Positions 26,826 through 34,606 of a stretch of 64,000 bases of DNA are shown piece after piece. Position 1 is the stretch's first letter, and each line of letters starts with the position of its first letter. Under the pieces are notes generated by a model. That model saw only the letters and a list, made by a program, of their open reading frames with translations. It was not told the origin of the DNA and ran no database searches. The stretch lies in the NCBI GenBank assembly GCA_030432295.1, contig JAUIHI010000016.1, positions 62,001 to 126,000 on the forward strand, read 5' to 3'. Made by a program: the position numbers and the translations under genes. The DNA comes from Anaerolineae bacterium. GTDB lineage: Bacteria > Chloroflexota > Anaerolineae > Caldilineales > Caldilineaceae.

Positions 26826-28756
26826 CGCTGCTCCTCGAAGCGCAGACTCAACTGCTCCAAGCTCTCTTCGGAGCCGACGACTGTCACCCGATCCCCTTTG
26901 TGCAGGCGGGTGTAGCCGTGGGAGCGGATGGTGTGCCCGCCCCGGCTGACGGCCAGCACCAGCATATCAATAGGCAGGAAGAGGTCCCGGATGGCCCGCC
27001 CGTGCAGGTCCGAATTCTCCATTTCCAGGTCCACCACATCCTGCCCTTCGGCCATCCCCATCACCAGTGATGTGGCCACCGGCGACCGCACGAAATGTTC
27101 CAGCAGACCGATGATGGCCGTGTCGGGGTCCACAATCAGCGCGCCCAGTTCGTGGAAGCGCTCGAAGTTGTCCCGATCGTGCAGGCGTGTGACCAGCCGG
27201 TCTGTGCCGAAATGTTCATAGGCCAACTCGCATACCCGATAGTTCTCCTCATCCGAAAGCAGGGTAATAATCGCTTCGGCCTTGTCCGCGTCCAGAGTGC
27301 GCAGGGTTTCCAGACTCAGGTCCGGGATGGGTATGATCTGCACATCGGCCATATCGGGGATGCCGTGTTTGGCAGCACTGCGTGAGGCTACCCGCACATT
27401 CCAGCCGTGGCTGGCCAACTGCCGAGCCAAGGCAAATGCCTGATCCTCCAGGCCGAAGATTAGTGCATCCCGGCTACCGTCGAAGTCCGGTGTTGTGCCC
27501 CGGGGATGGGCTTCGCCCACCAGATGGATGACGTATTTGAAGAGCATCGGCCCGATGACTTCGTTGAGCACAATCACCGAAATAATCAGTGTGGCAAATG
27601 CCTGGCCCCATTCGGGGAAGGTCACGGCGACAGTCTGGGCCAGCCCCAGCCCTACCCCGGCCTGGGTGATGAAGGCCAGCCAGCGCACCCGGTTGTGGAA
27701 CATCGGCTCGCCAGCCGCCGCACCGCCGATGAACGAGCCGATGAAGATGGAAACTACCCGCACGCCAAAGATGGCCAGGGCAATGGGCCAGGTGGAGGCC
27801 AGCACATCCAACTGCAAGGACGCACCGGTCACAGTGAAGAAGACGATATAGACGGGCAGCGCGTTCAGGTGGAGGATGTCGCTGAATTCGTGGCTGGAAT
27901 GTTTTTTGTTGTTGGTCACCACAAAGCCTGCAATCATACAGATGAGCAGTGGTTCCAACAGAAATTCAAAAGGCAGATAGTCGTGGCTATAGTGGCGCGT
28001 CTCTTCTGCCAACAGAAAAACCCCGAAGCCTATCAACAAAAAGAGAGGGAACTTGACGACGGGGAGTTCCCAATTCAGGATCAGACGGATAATCCAGGCC
28101 AGCCCCAGACCCAACAGAACCGAAGCGGTCAACTCCGCCAGGAGCAGAAGGAGAAATGTGGGGCTGAAGGATACATTTGTGAGCAGCGCGTCGGCAATCG
28201 ACGAGTTGACAGCAAAAATCGTGATTACGACAGCGTCCATAATCACTGTCACGCCCAGGACAGTCTGGGTAAAGCGCCCTTTGGCCCGCAGTTCGTTGAT
28301 GACGGCGATCGCGCCCGATGGGGAGCGGGCAATCAGAATCGCGCCGGCAAGAATTGCCACGGCCAAACGGCTGGCAAAATTCATCTCCTGCATAAAAGGC
28401 AGGAAATCGGCCAGGAGGAGCAGGGCCAGGGTTCCCAATGTGAGGGTGATGATGACCAACCCGCCGGTGATCAGACCGATGCTGCGCAGGCGATGGCGCA
28501 CCTCTTCCCAGTTCAGTTCGCTGCCCGCGGCAAAGGCGATGAAAGCCAGCGCGACTTCTTCCAGAAAAATGAGATGTTCGGCGGCATCCACCGAAAGCAG
28601 TTTCAGCACATACGGCCCGGCGATGATACCCGTAAAGAGGAAGCCGCTGATCAGAGGCAGCCCCAAGCGTCGAAAAAAGTTTCCGATCTCTTTGGAGGCC
28701 AGCGCGATCACCAGAAAACTGAAGAGAATGGGGACAAGCAGCAGCGTTTCGTTCAT
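26822..28756 (-). CDS. CPA2-type cation/proton antiporter with TrkA-N and TrkA-C domains
   Basis: The 644-residue protein starts MNETLLLVPILFSFLVIALA and has about 12-13 membrane helices (1-405) of the Na+/H+ exchanger (KefB/YbaL-like) family. These include RRLGLPLISGFLFTGIIAGP and the ARSPSGAIAVINELRAKG segment. A cytoplasmic RCK/TrkA-N region follows (about 428-540, DALIFGLEDQAFALARQL) and a TrkA-C domain closes it (about 555-640, ending HKGDRVTVVGSEESLEQL). The nucleotide loop reads FGLEDQAF rather than G-x-G-x-x-G, so NAD(H) binding may be altered. Role: potassium or sodium/proton exchange and pH or osmotic control. The next gene, an MFS transporter, ends ten bases upstream, so the two are probably cotranscribed. 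Confidence 0.87.
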   Translation of the reverse strand: MNETLLLVPILFSFLVIALASKEIGNFFRRLGLPLISGFLFTGIIAGPYVLKLLSVDAAEHLIFLEEVALAFIAFAAGSELNWEEVRHRLRSIGLITGGLVIITLTLGTLALLLLADFLPFMQEMNFASRLAVAILAGAILIARSPSGAIAVINELRAKGRFTQTVLGVTVIMDAVVITIFAVNSSIADALLTNVSFSPTFLLLLLAELTASVLLGLGLAWIIRLILNWELPVVKFPLFLLIGFGVFLLAEETRHYSHDYLPFEFLLEPLLICMIAGFVVTNNKKHSSHEFSDILHLNALPVYIVFFTVTGASLQLDVLASTWPIALAIFGVRVVSIFIGSFIGGAAAGEPMFHNRVRWLAFITQAGVGLGLAQTVAVTFPEWGQAFATLIISVIVLNEVIGPMLFKYVIHLVGEAHPRGTTPDFDGSRDALIFGLEDQAFALARQLASHGWNVRVASRSAAKHGIPDMADVQIIPIPDLSLETLRTLDADKAEAIITLLSDEENYRVCELAYEHFGTDRLVTRLHDRDNFERFHELGALIVDPDTAIIGLLEHFVRSPVATSLVMGMAEGQDVVDLEMENSDLHGRAIRDLFLPIDMLVLAVSRGGHTIRSHGYTRLHKGDRVTVVGSEESLEQLSLRFEEQR

Positions 28757-28766
28757 GCAAATTACC

Positions 28767-30137
28767 TTATGAAATGCTCTTCTGGCTGGGATCGAAGAGT
28801 TGACCGGCGCGAGGCTCGGCTACACCCCAGCGCATGGCGACGAACGCAGCCACAGCCAGAAACGCGCCTACGGCAAAGAGGGATTGATAGCCAAACCAGG
28901 CCAGCGCGCCACCAACCAGCGGGGCCAGGGCGGAGCCGACGCCCATTGTGGTGTTGGAGATGCCCACATAGGACGGGCGGTGTTCGGGCCGGGCGAACTC
29001 CAGGGGGATGAGGATGCCGGAGACAACCCGCGTGCCCGCGGCCACCCCCAGCACAGCAAAGACGACAAAAAACCAGACCGGGCCAGGGGCCAGCCAGGCC
29101 AGGCCAAAGCTGACGATCAGGCCCAGATAGCCCAGTTCCAGAGAGAGCTTGTGGCCCCAGCGATCGGCCACAAAACCGGCCAGCAGATTGCCCGCGGTCT
29201 GGCCCAGAAGCATAGCCGCGGTGAAATAGGCCACAGTGCCGTCGCTCACCGCCCACATACGCACCGCGGAAACAGTCAGAAAGCCCTCGCCCATCGCGGC
29301 AAAACTGGAGAGAATCCGGGCGATCAGAAAGCGACGGAAGTTGTGGTCGCCCCGCACAATCGCCAGCATCTTGCGCCGGGATTGGCCCTGCTGCCGGACC
29401 GGCGGCGGCGTCTGTTCGTCCCGCCCCGCGGGTTCACGGGTCAGGGCCAGGAAGCCCCAACTGATGAAGACGGCCACCGCGGCCACGAGGAAAATGTAGA
29501 CAAAGTTGGTGGGATAGGGGAAGCGGTCCAGCATCCAGCCGCTGACAAACGCGCCGAGGGTCCCCAGTCCCGTGCCGATAAAAGATGTGACACCGAAGAA
29601 GCGCCCCCGCCGGTCCACGGGAAAGCAGCGGGCCAGCATACTCGACCAGGCCGGTGCAATCAGCCCCGCGCCAAAGCCGTGCCAGGCGTAGGCGACGAAG
29701 AAAATCACCAACGCCAGCAGGGGGCTGCGCAGACTGAGCAGCGCGGCCACCGGCAGCAGTATCATAGGGAAGCGCTCGGTGAAGAAGCCCAGATTGATCA
29801 CCACCGGCTTCATGCGGGGGATACGTTCGGTGATCCCCGCGGCGAAGAGTTGGGGCAGAAACCAGCTTGACTGGGCCAGGACCGCCAGCAGGGCGATGGG
29901 CACAGGGCTGTCGGAGAGTTTGCTGACAAAGAGAGGCAGAATTGTAGTCGACGAGACAAAGCTCAGACCGAACCAGAAGAAGACCCCGTCCAACAGATTG
30001 ACGGTGTAGTTCCAGGCGTAGTGTTCATCCCGCTCTGCGTCCAACTGCGCGTCTGTGCGCGATGGCAGGGGATTGTCCATCCGTAGCAGCCAGCGCGCGG
30101 CTGCACGTCCCCGGCCTACGACCAAATTGTTCGACAT
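28767..30137 (-). CDS. MFS transporter
   Basis: The 456-residue protein starts [20 protein letters not shown]. Twelve membrane helices can be traced. The loop [15 protein letters not shown] and the basic loop between helices 6 and 7 ([20 protein letters not shown]) divide the two six-helix halves of the major facilitator superfamily. The N-terminal 55 residues are an extra cytoplasmic tail. [16 protein letters not shown] in the second half matches the conserved loop 8-9 motif. Substrate cannot be assigned; efflux and sugar uptake are both possible. It lies directly upstream of the antiporter (10-base gap), so an operon is likely. An AAGGA precedes the ATG. Confidence 0.85.
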   Translation of the reverse strand: MSNNLVVGRGRAAARWLLRMDNPLPSRTDAQLDAERDEHYAWNYTVNLLDGVFFWFGLSFVSSTTILPLFVSKLSDSPVPIALLAVLAQSSWFLPQLFAAGITERIPRMKPVVINLGFFTERFPMILLPVAALLSLRSPLLALVIFFVAYAWHGFGAGLIAPAWSSMLARCFPVDRRGRFFGVTSFIGTGLGTLGAFVSGWMLDRFPYPTNFVYIFLVAAVAVFISWGFLALTREPAGRDEQTPPPVRQQGQSRRKMLAIVRGDHNFRRFLIARILSSFAAMGEGFLTVSAVRMWAVSDGTVAYFTAAMLLGQTAGNLLAGFVADRWGHKLSLELGYLGLIVSFGLAWLAPGPVWFFVVFAVLGVAAGTRVVSGILIPLEFARPEHRPSYVGISNTTMGVGSALAPLVGGALAWFGYQSLFAVGAFLAVAAFVAMRWGVAEPRAGQLFDPSQKSIS

Positions 30138-30239
30138 ACAGGGGGATTCCTTCGAGTCAGTTTGCGATGTAACCCAAAGGAAATTTTACCACAAAGAACT
30201 GAAGACGCGAAGGAGAGCGGATTATCAGAGTATACGAAA

Positions 30240-30308
30240 TGGGCAGCAGACGGCGGAGCGCTGACAGGCGGTCAGCCGTCCGCCGTCTGCCATCTGCCGT
30301 CTGCGAGC
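30240..30308. repeat. GTCTGCCGTC-type oligomer palindrome
   Basis: GGCAGCAGACGGCGGAGCGC faces GCCGTCCGCCGTCTGCC and ATCTGCCGTCTGCGAG. It is the same family as 40690-40790 and 45020-45090, and as the in-gene copy at 46032-46052. Confidence 0.8.
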
Positions 30309-30310
30309 GT

Positions 30311-31588
30311 CTACCAGTAACGCATGGCATCGGTAAAGAGTGCCGTCAAATCTTCCCGTCCCGCGGGGCGGGGGGAGAGTTTCGTCACCCGGTGCTGGGG
30401 CAGCGTGCCCTCTACCAGAGCGGGGATGTCGGCTTCTGTAAAGCCGATGGCGCTGAGTCCATTGGGCACGCCGGTCTGTTTCATCAGATCGATAATGGCC
30501 GCGGAGAGGACATCGCCTGCTTCCTCCTCGCGCACACTGTAGATGTTCACCCCCATCAGTTGTGCGCCGAGCAGATGGCGTCTCGGGTTGGCCGGGGCGG
30601 TGAAGCGGAAGACAGCCGGTGCGTTGAGGATGACCGACATCCCGTGGGGGATAATCGGGTGGTCGGTGGGGTAGCCGGGCGGGTTGTAGCCCCGCACCAT
30701 TCCCGACACCGGATAGGACATCCCGTGGGGCAGATGGACCCCCGCGTTGCCAAAGCCGATGCCTGCATAGGCCGAGGCCAGGAGCATTTTGCTGCGGGCC
30801 TCGTCGTCCTCCGGGTCGTGGATGGCCTGCACAATGTTGGCTGCCACCATCTGCACCGCTTTGCTGGACCAGATGTCGCTGATGGGGTTGGCCCCCTGAT
30901 AGGCCGGGCGCAGTTCGGGTCGGTCCGCGGCGGGACGGTGGTTGTAGGGGATGGCGGTCAGGGATTCCAGGGCGTGGCTGAGTACATCCAGCCCGCTGCT
31001 AGCCGCCACCATTTTGGGCAGAGTGCGGGTGTTGTCCGGGTCCAGAATGCCCAGGACGGGACGCAATGCCCGGTGGGCGATGCCCGTCTTGGCGTGCATT
31101 TGCGTGTAGTCGAAGATGGCGACGCCGGTGGTTTCGCTGCCCGTGCCCGCGGTGGTGGGGATGGCGATCAGCGGTTTAAGCGGGCCAGGGATGACTTCGC
31201 CCCGGCCAATCGGCGGGTTGACATAGGCCAGCAGGTCAGCGGGCCAGGTGGCGTAGAGGTTGGCGGCTTTGGCCGTATCCATCACCGATCCGCCGCCCAC
31301 CGCCACATAGCCGTCGAAGTTGCCTTCCGTGGCAAAGGCGATGGCGTGGGCAAAGGAGATGTCCGTCGGCTCCACCCGCACCTGATCGTAGAGCACCGCA
31401 TCGATCCCCGCGGCACGCAGGCTGGACAGAACCACAGCCACACTCTCCCCCGTCGCCAGCCGCGGGTCCGTGACGACGAGTACCCGTTTTGCGCCCAGCT
31501 TCGCCATATCGTAGCCTACTTCCCGGGTCACGCCAGGGCCGTATTTGATGCTGCTGGTGTCCATTGTAAAGGCGGTTTCGTTGGGCAT
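30311..31588 (-). CDS. Iron-containing alcohol dehydrogenase (hydroxyacid-oxoacid transhydrogenase-like)
   Basis: The 425-residue protein starts MPNETAFTMDTSSIKYGPGV after TAGGAG. It is a group III metal alcohol dehydrogenase. The NAD-binding GGGSVMDTAKA is at about 97-107 and TTAGTGSETT at about 145-154. Iron ligands lie in SGLDVLSHALES, LPHGMSYPV and HGMSVILNAPAVF. The extended N-terminus, the YNPPGYPTDHPIIPHGMSV block and overall length resemble ADHFE1-type hydroxyacid-oxoacid transhydrogenases, which oxidise 4-hydroxybutyrate using 2-oxoglutarate, more than butanol dehydrogenases. That finer call is moderate. It is cytosolic, a single gene flanked by palindromes. Confidence 0.87.
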   Translation of the reverse strand: MPNETAFTMDTSSIKYGPGVTREVGYDMAKLGAKRVLVVTDPRLATGESVAVVLSSLRAAGIDAVLYDQVRVEPTDISFAHAIAFATEGNFDGYVAVGGGSVMDTAKAANLYATWPADLLAYVNPPIGRGEVIPGPLKPLIAIPTTAGTGSETTGVAIFDYTQMHAKTGIAHRALRPVLGILDPDNTRTLPKMVAASSGLDVLSHALESLTAIPYNHRPAADRPELRPAYQGANPISDIWSSKAVQMVAANIVQAIHDPEDDEARSKMLLASAYAGIGFGNAGVHLPHGMSYPVSGMVRGYNPPGYPTDHPIIPHGMSVILNAPAVFRFTAPANPRRHLLGAQLMGVNIYSVREEEAGDVLSAAIIDLMKQTGVPNGLSAIGFTEADIPALVEGTLPQHRVTKLSPRPAGREDLTALFTDAMRYW

Positions 31589-31642
31589 TGGTGTCTCCTA
31601 TAGGCCAGGCAGGGGTTGGACATTCTGTTGTCATCTATGGTA

Positions 31643-31678
31643 ACACAAAAGCCGGTGTGATCACACCGGCTTTTGTGT
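31643..31678. terminator. 36-bp perfect palindromic terminator
   Basis: ACACAAAAGCCGGTGTGA (31643-31660) is directly followed by its exact reverse complement (31661-31678). The G/C-rich stem is flanked by A and T runs on both sides. It lies just beyond the stop of the minus-strand secreted-protein gene (31706) and would end that transcript. Confidence 0.8.
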
Positions 31679-31705
31679 ATACTCTTTACTTGCCTGACGA
31701 ATTTA

Positions 31706-34225
31706 CTACCTGTTCACGGCGGGTAGGTAGAGGTTGTTGCTGCCACCGACCCGGAAGTTGAAGCTGGTGTTGTTGCCATCGTTGGTTGGCTGTGTTTCGG
31801 AGTAGCTCCAGTCGTAGGGCACACCCTCGGCGTCGATTGTGAAATCCGAAGCATCTTTGCCGGATAGACCAATCTCGAAGACTGCGGTGAAGGATTCGTT
31901 CATCTCCAACAGACCGTCTTCGCCCAACTGTTCGGGCAGCACAGAGACCGTCGCGCCCAGGCCTCCAGCGCCGCCGTCGGCATTCAGCACTTTGTTGCCG
32001 CCGGCCAGATTGTTCACAGTGAAGTTCAGGTCACTGAGGACAATCCGGGTCACATTGGCGAAGGTCGCTTCCAGCCGATAGACACCGGCCGGTGCATCGG
32101 TCTTGGGCGTCGGATCGTAGGTGGCTGTGGTGCCCAGCAGTTTGAGCCGGTGGTTGACCGACGGGTTTTGCAGCACATCATCGATGTAGAGGGCTGGGTC
32201 CAGCAGACCGTCCCAGGCCCCAAAGTCGATGAAGGCGGAGGTTGCGCCAGCCGGCACATCGACCCCCTGGGCGAACTCTTCCACATCCCCGTCCGGCCAG
32301 ATCAGCGTCATAAAGACGTCGAACGCCTGGCCCTGCGCGCCGGTGTCATCGAAATAGACCTGTTCCAGGTCCCGGTCCATATTCAAAAGGACCGACTCGC
32401 CTGCATCCAGAATCACATTGCTGACTTCGAAGATGACGCTGGGATCGTTTTCGTTGACCGGGTCGTAGGCCAGATAGATGGTCGGCGCTGTGATGGTCTC
32501 GGTAGCTTTGAAGTCGATGTAATTGCCGTTGGGGCTGACCGCAATCTCCAGAAATTCGTCGGGGTCGAGCTGAATGTCGTCCAGCCCCATCGCGTAGCCA
32601 TCGCCGGTCATCGTCAACCCCCCATCGGCTATGGCATCAATCGTCTTGCCGCTGATATATACCCAGTAGATGGCGTCCGGCGCGGCCAGGAAGGGCACTT
32701 CGATGATCGGCGGCACATCTTTGTTCAGCCCGCCTTTGAAGTAATTCACCGTAGCATTGGGGATTTCGTTGATGAAAGTCTCGGTGTCAAAGGCGAAACC
32801 CGTGGACTGCTCCGCCTCATTGGCGACCAGAAAGGCCCCTTCGCCCGCATATTCAAAGCGAATCGTACCGCTGATCTGGCCCGTAGCCGTCATGACCTGA
32901 CCTGTTCCCGCAGTTTCATCGGGGCAAAAGGGGCAGGTAAAATATTGGCCCGCGGGCAGGTCCCGGGCGTTCAGCTTGACCAACTCCAGATTCCCCGTCG
33001 TCGCCGTACCTTCGTAGACCGTTGCTGTTTCGCCGGGGGTGGAGGCTGTTACATAGCGCCAGGTGTTGGCCGCCATATTGACAGTGATGTATTGGCGCTG
33101 TTTGGGGAAGTTGTTGTCATAGACCAGAATGCGCGACTCGTTGGCGTTGACGGTCTCCACCCCATAGGCTGTGATGGCATGGCCGTCTTTGAATTCGTTG
33201 TTCGGCCCTTCCAGACGATAAATGCCGAGTGTATAGGCGATGGGGGTGGCCTGGTTGAAGTCTGCGGTCAACTGTTGGACCGCAGCCACGGGAGCCATCC
33301 GCTTGGTTTCGTTCCAAACTTCGTCCAGCCCCTGGCGGATAAAGTAGGAGGCAATGTAGTTCTCAATCGACTGTTGAGGGAAGTTCAGGTCAATTGTGGT
33401 TGAGGCCCCAGATTGAAAATCAGCCGGAGAACCCATGCCCTTGAATTCGTCCCAATTGAAAAGGCGCAGACTGGTGACAGCCATTCCCTCGCAGTGTCCA
33501 CCGTTCATACCCGCGATCTGGCCTTCCATCCACTTGCGGGCCGGACCGCTCAGCACACAGGTGGCCGCGGTCGTGCCCGACTTACAGGCGGACTTGCCAA
33601 ACAGGGCAAACATATCGGCTGTGCCCAGATCGTCGCTGGAGACCCGGGGGGCTTCGTTGGTGAAATTTTCAAACTGGAATCCATCAACTGTGACATCAAA
33701 AGGAGTGCCATTGACATCTTTGTAGACGGCTACCAGCGTACCAGCTGCCTCCACTGTCGTTCCCACCGCTGTCTCTGCCGATCGGCCATACGACTCGGTA
33801 CCGATCGTAAAATTCTCAATTTCAATGTTCTTGCTTTCAATCACCGTGCCAATGGCGACGCCACTATCCACTTTGACAACCAGTGTGAACTTATGGGTGG
33901 CATTGCCCGCCAGAGAGGCCAGATTGAAGGCGACCCCATTTTCACCTGCGAAGAGTGTACCCCCGCTCACATAAGTCGTGTGGATCGGGAGCGGATTCCA
34001 GACTGTAATCGCTGTGATGGGCTGACTGGTGAAATTCTTCAATGTCAGTTCATAGGTGATGTTGCCCCCAGCCAGGACGTAGCTCGGTCCACTGGGTGTC
34101 AAAGTGATGGTTTCCCCTTCGGCAAAGGCAGTCGGGGCAGACGTAGGCCACAGAAAACCGCTGAACAGCAGGGCCACGAGTGCGAGCACACGGCTGTACT
34201 GCACAACGCTGGAACGATAAGACAT
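31706..34225 (-). CDS. Large secreted protein with DUF11-like domain, possible papain-like site and YLPAV C-terminus
   Basis: The 839-residue protein starts MSYRSSVVQYSRVLALVALL after a strong GGAGG and has a Sec signal peptide likely cut after TAFA (35). Residues about 37-135 are an Ig-like DUF11-type domain (GGNITYELTLKNFTSQPITA). The next 260 residues contain GGHCEGMAV (Cys245), KDGHAITAYGV (His349) and LVYDNNFP (Asp370/Asn371). The order Cys, His, Asn/Asp and spacing are those of papain-like or C39-like cysteine peptidases, but I recognise no named family. The rest is beta-rich, with a CARDB-like stretch (about 490-830). The chain ends NNLYLPAVNR, resembling a C-terminal tail common in secreted Chloroflexota proteins. 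Function is unknown. Confidence 0.7.
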   Translation of the reverse strand: MSYRSSVVQYSRVLALVALLFSGFLWPTSAPTAFAEGETITLTPSGPSYVLAGGNITYELTLKNFTSQPITAITVWNPLPIHTTYVSGGTLFAGENGVAFNLASLAGNATHKFTLVVKVDSGVAIGTVIESKNIEIENFTIGTESYGRSAETAVGTTVEAAGTLVAVYKDVNGTPFDVTVDGFQFENFTNEAPRVSSDDLGTADMFALFGKSACKSGTTAATCVLSGPARKWMEGQIAGMNGGHCEGMAVTSLRLFNWDEFKGMGSPADFQSGASTTIDLNFPQQSIENYIASYFIRQGLDEVWNETKRMAPVAAVQQLTADFNQATPIAYTLGIYRLEGPNNEFKDGHAITAYGVETVNANESRILVYDNNFPKQRQYITVNMAANTWRYVTASTPGETATVYEGTATTGNLELVKLNARDLPAGQYFTCPFCPDETAGTGQVMTATGQISGTIRFEYAGEGAFLVANEAEQSTGFAFDTETFINEIPNATVNYFKGGLNKDVPPIIEVPFLAAPDAIYWVYISGKTIDAIADGGLTMTGDGYAMGLDDIQLDPDEFLEIAVSPNGNYIDFKATETITAPTIYLAYDPVNENDPSVIFEVSNVILDAGESVLLNMDRDLEQVYFDDTGAQGQAFDVFMTLIWPDGDVEEFAQGVDVPAGATSAFIDFGAWDGLLDPALYIDDVLQNPSVNHRLKLLGTTATYDPTPKTDAPAGVYRLEATFANVTRIVLSDLNFTVNNLAGGNKVLNADGGAGGLGATVSVLPEQLGEDGLLEMNESFTAVFEIGLSGKDASDFTIDAEGVPYDWSYSETQPTNDGNNTSFNFRVGGSNNLYLPAVNR

Positions 34226-34319
34226 ACTTCCTCCAAAATTCGTGTACGAGAATGATAATCGGAACGGGTCGCGATAAATCCTGCAATTTGTGAATACACT
34301 TTTTTTGTTGGTGAACGTT

Positions 34320-34544
34320 CTAAATTTCCTCCTTTACCCCATCTGACGGTATCATCTGGTGCTGTGCTTCGAGTAAATCCGCGCGCAATGCAGCCAGCAG
34401 TTCGTCCACATCGGTGAATCCACGCCGTTGACCCGTAGCTGGTATTTCCAGAATGCAGCGTACAACCACTGCCTGGGCAAGGGTGCTATACTCAGCTTGT
34501 GTGCGGACAATCAGCGTGCAATACGCCACCGGGTTGGATTCCAT
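34320..34544 (-). CDS. Small hypothetical protein
   Basis: From ATG 34544 the product is 74 residues (MESNPVAYCTLIVRTQAEYS...). A longer form from 34583 would run into the direct repeats before the divergent regulator gene. The pattern of a short beta strand (CTLIVRT), a middle strand (VVVRCILEIPATGQRRGF) and a final helix (TDVDELLAALRADLLEAQ) resembles small stand-alone proteins common near SARP/LuxR-type regulators in this phylum, but I cannot name the family. It is divergently transcribed from the SARP-WD40 gene and may be controlled by the same intergenic repeats. Confidence 0.5.
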   Translation of the reverse strand: MESNPVAYCTLIVRTQAEYSTLAQAVVVRCILEIPATGQRRGFTDVDELLAALRADLLEAQHQMIPSDGVKEEI

Positions 34545-34565
34545 GCCCCGTAGCATAGCTGTCGA

Positions 34566-34598
34566 ACGCCAATCAAACGCCAATCAGACGCCAAAGGT
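34566..34598. promoter_or_regulatory. Three 11-bp direct repeats, candidate SARP binding site
   Basis: ACGCCAATCAA (34566-34576), ACGCCAATCAG (34577-34587) and ACGCCAAAGGT (34588-34598) lie in tandem with an exact 11-bp period between two divergent genes, ending eight bases before the SARP gene ATG. SARP-family regulators are known to bind direct repeats with 11-bp spacing. Autoregulation is inferred. Confidence 0.55.
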
Positions 34599-34606
34599 GA
34601 TCTGTA

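Noticed and set aside
27506-29011. 501-codon plus-strand open frame
   Set aside because: It lies antisense to the antiporter and MFS genes, and its product is rich in Gln/His/Asp/Gly without any domain. The minus-strand genes have clear families.
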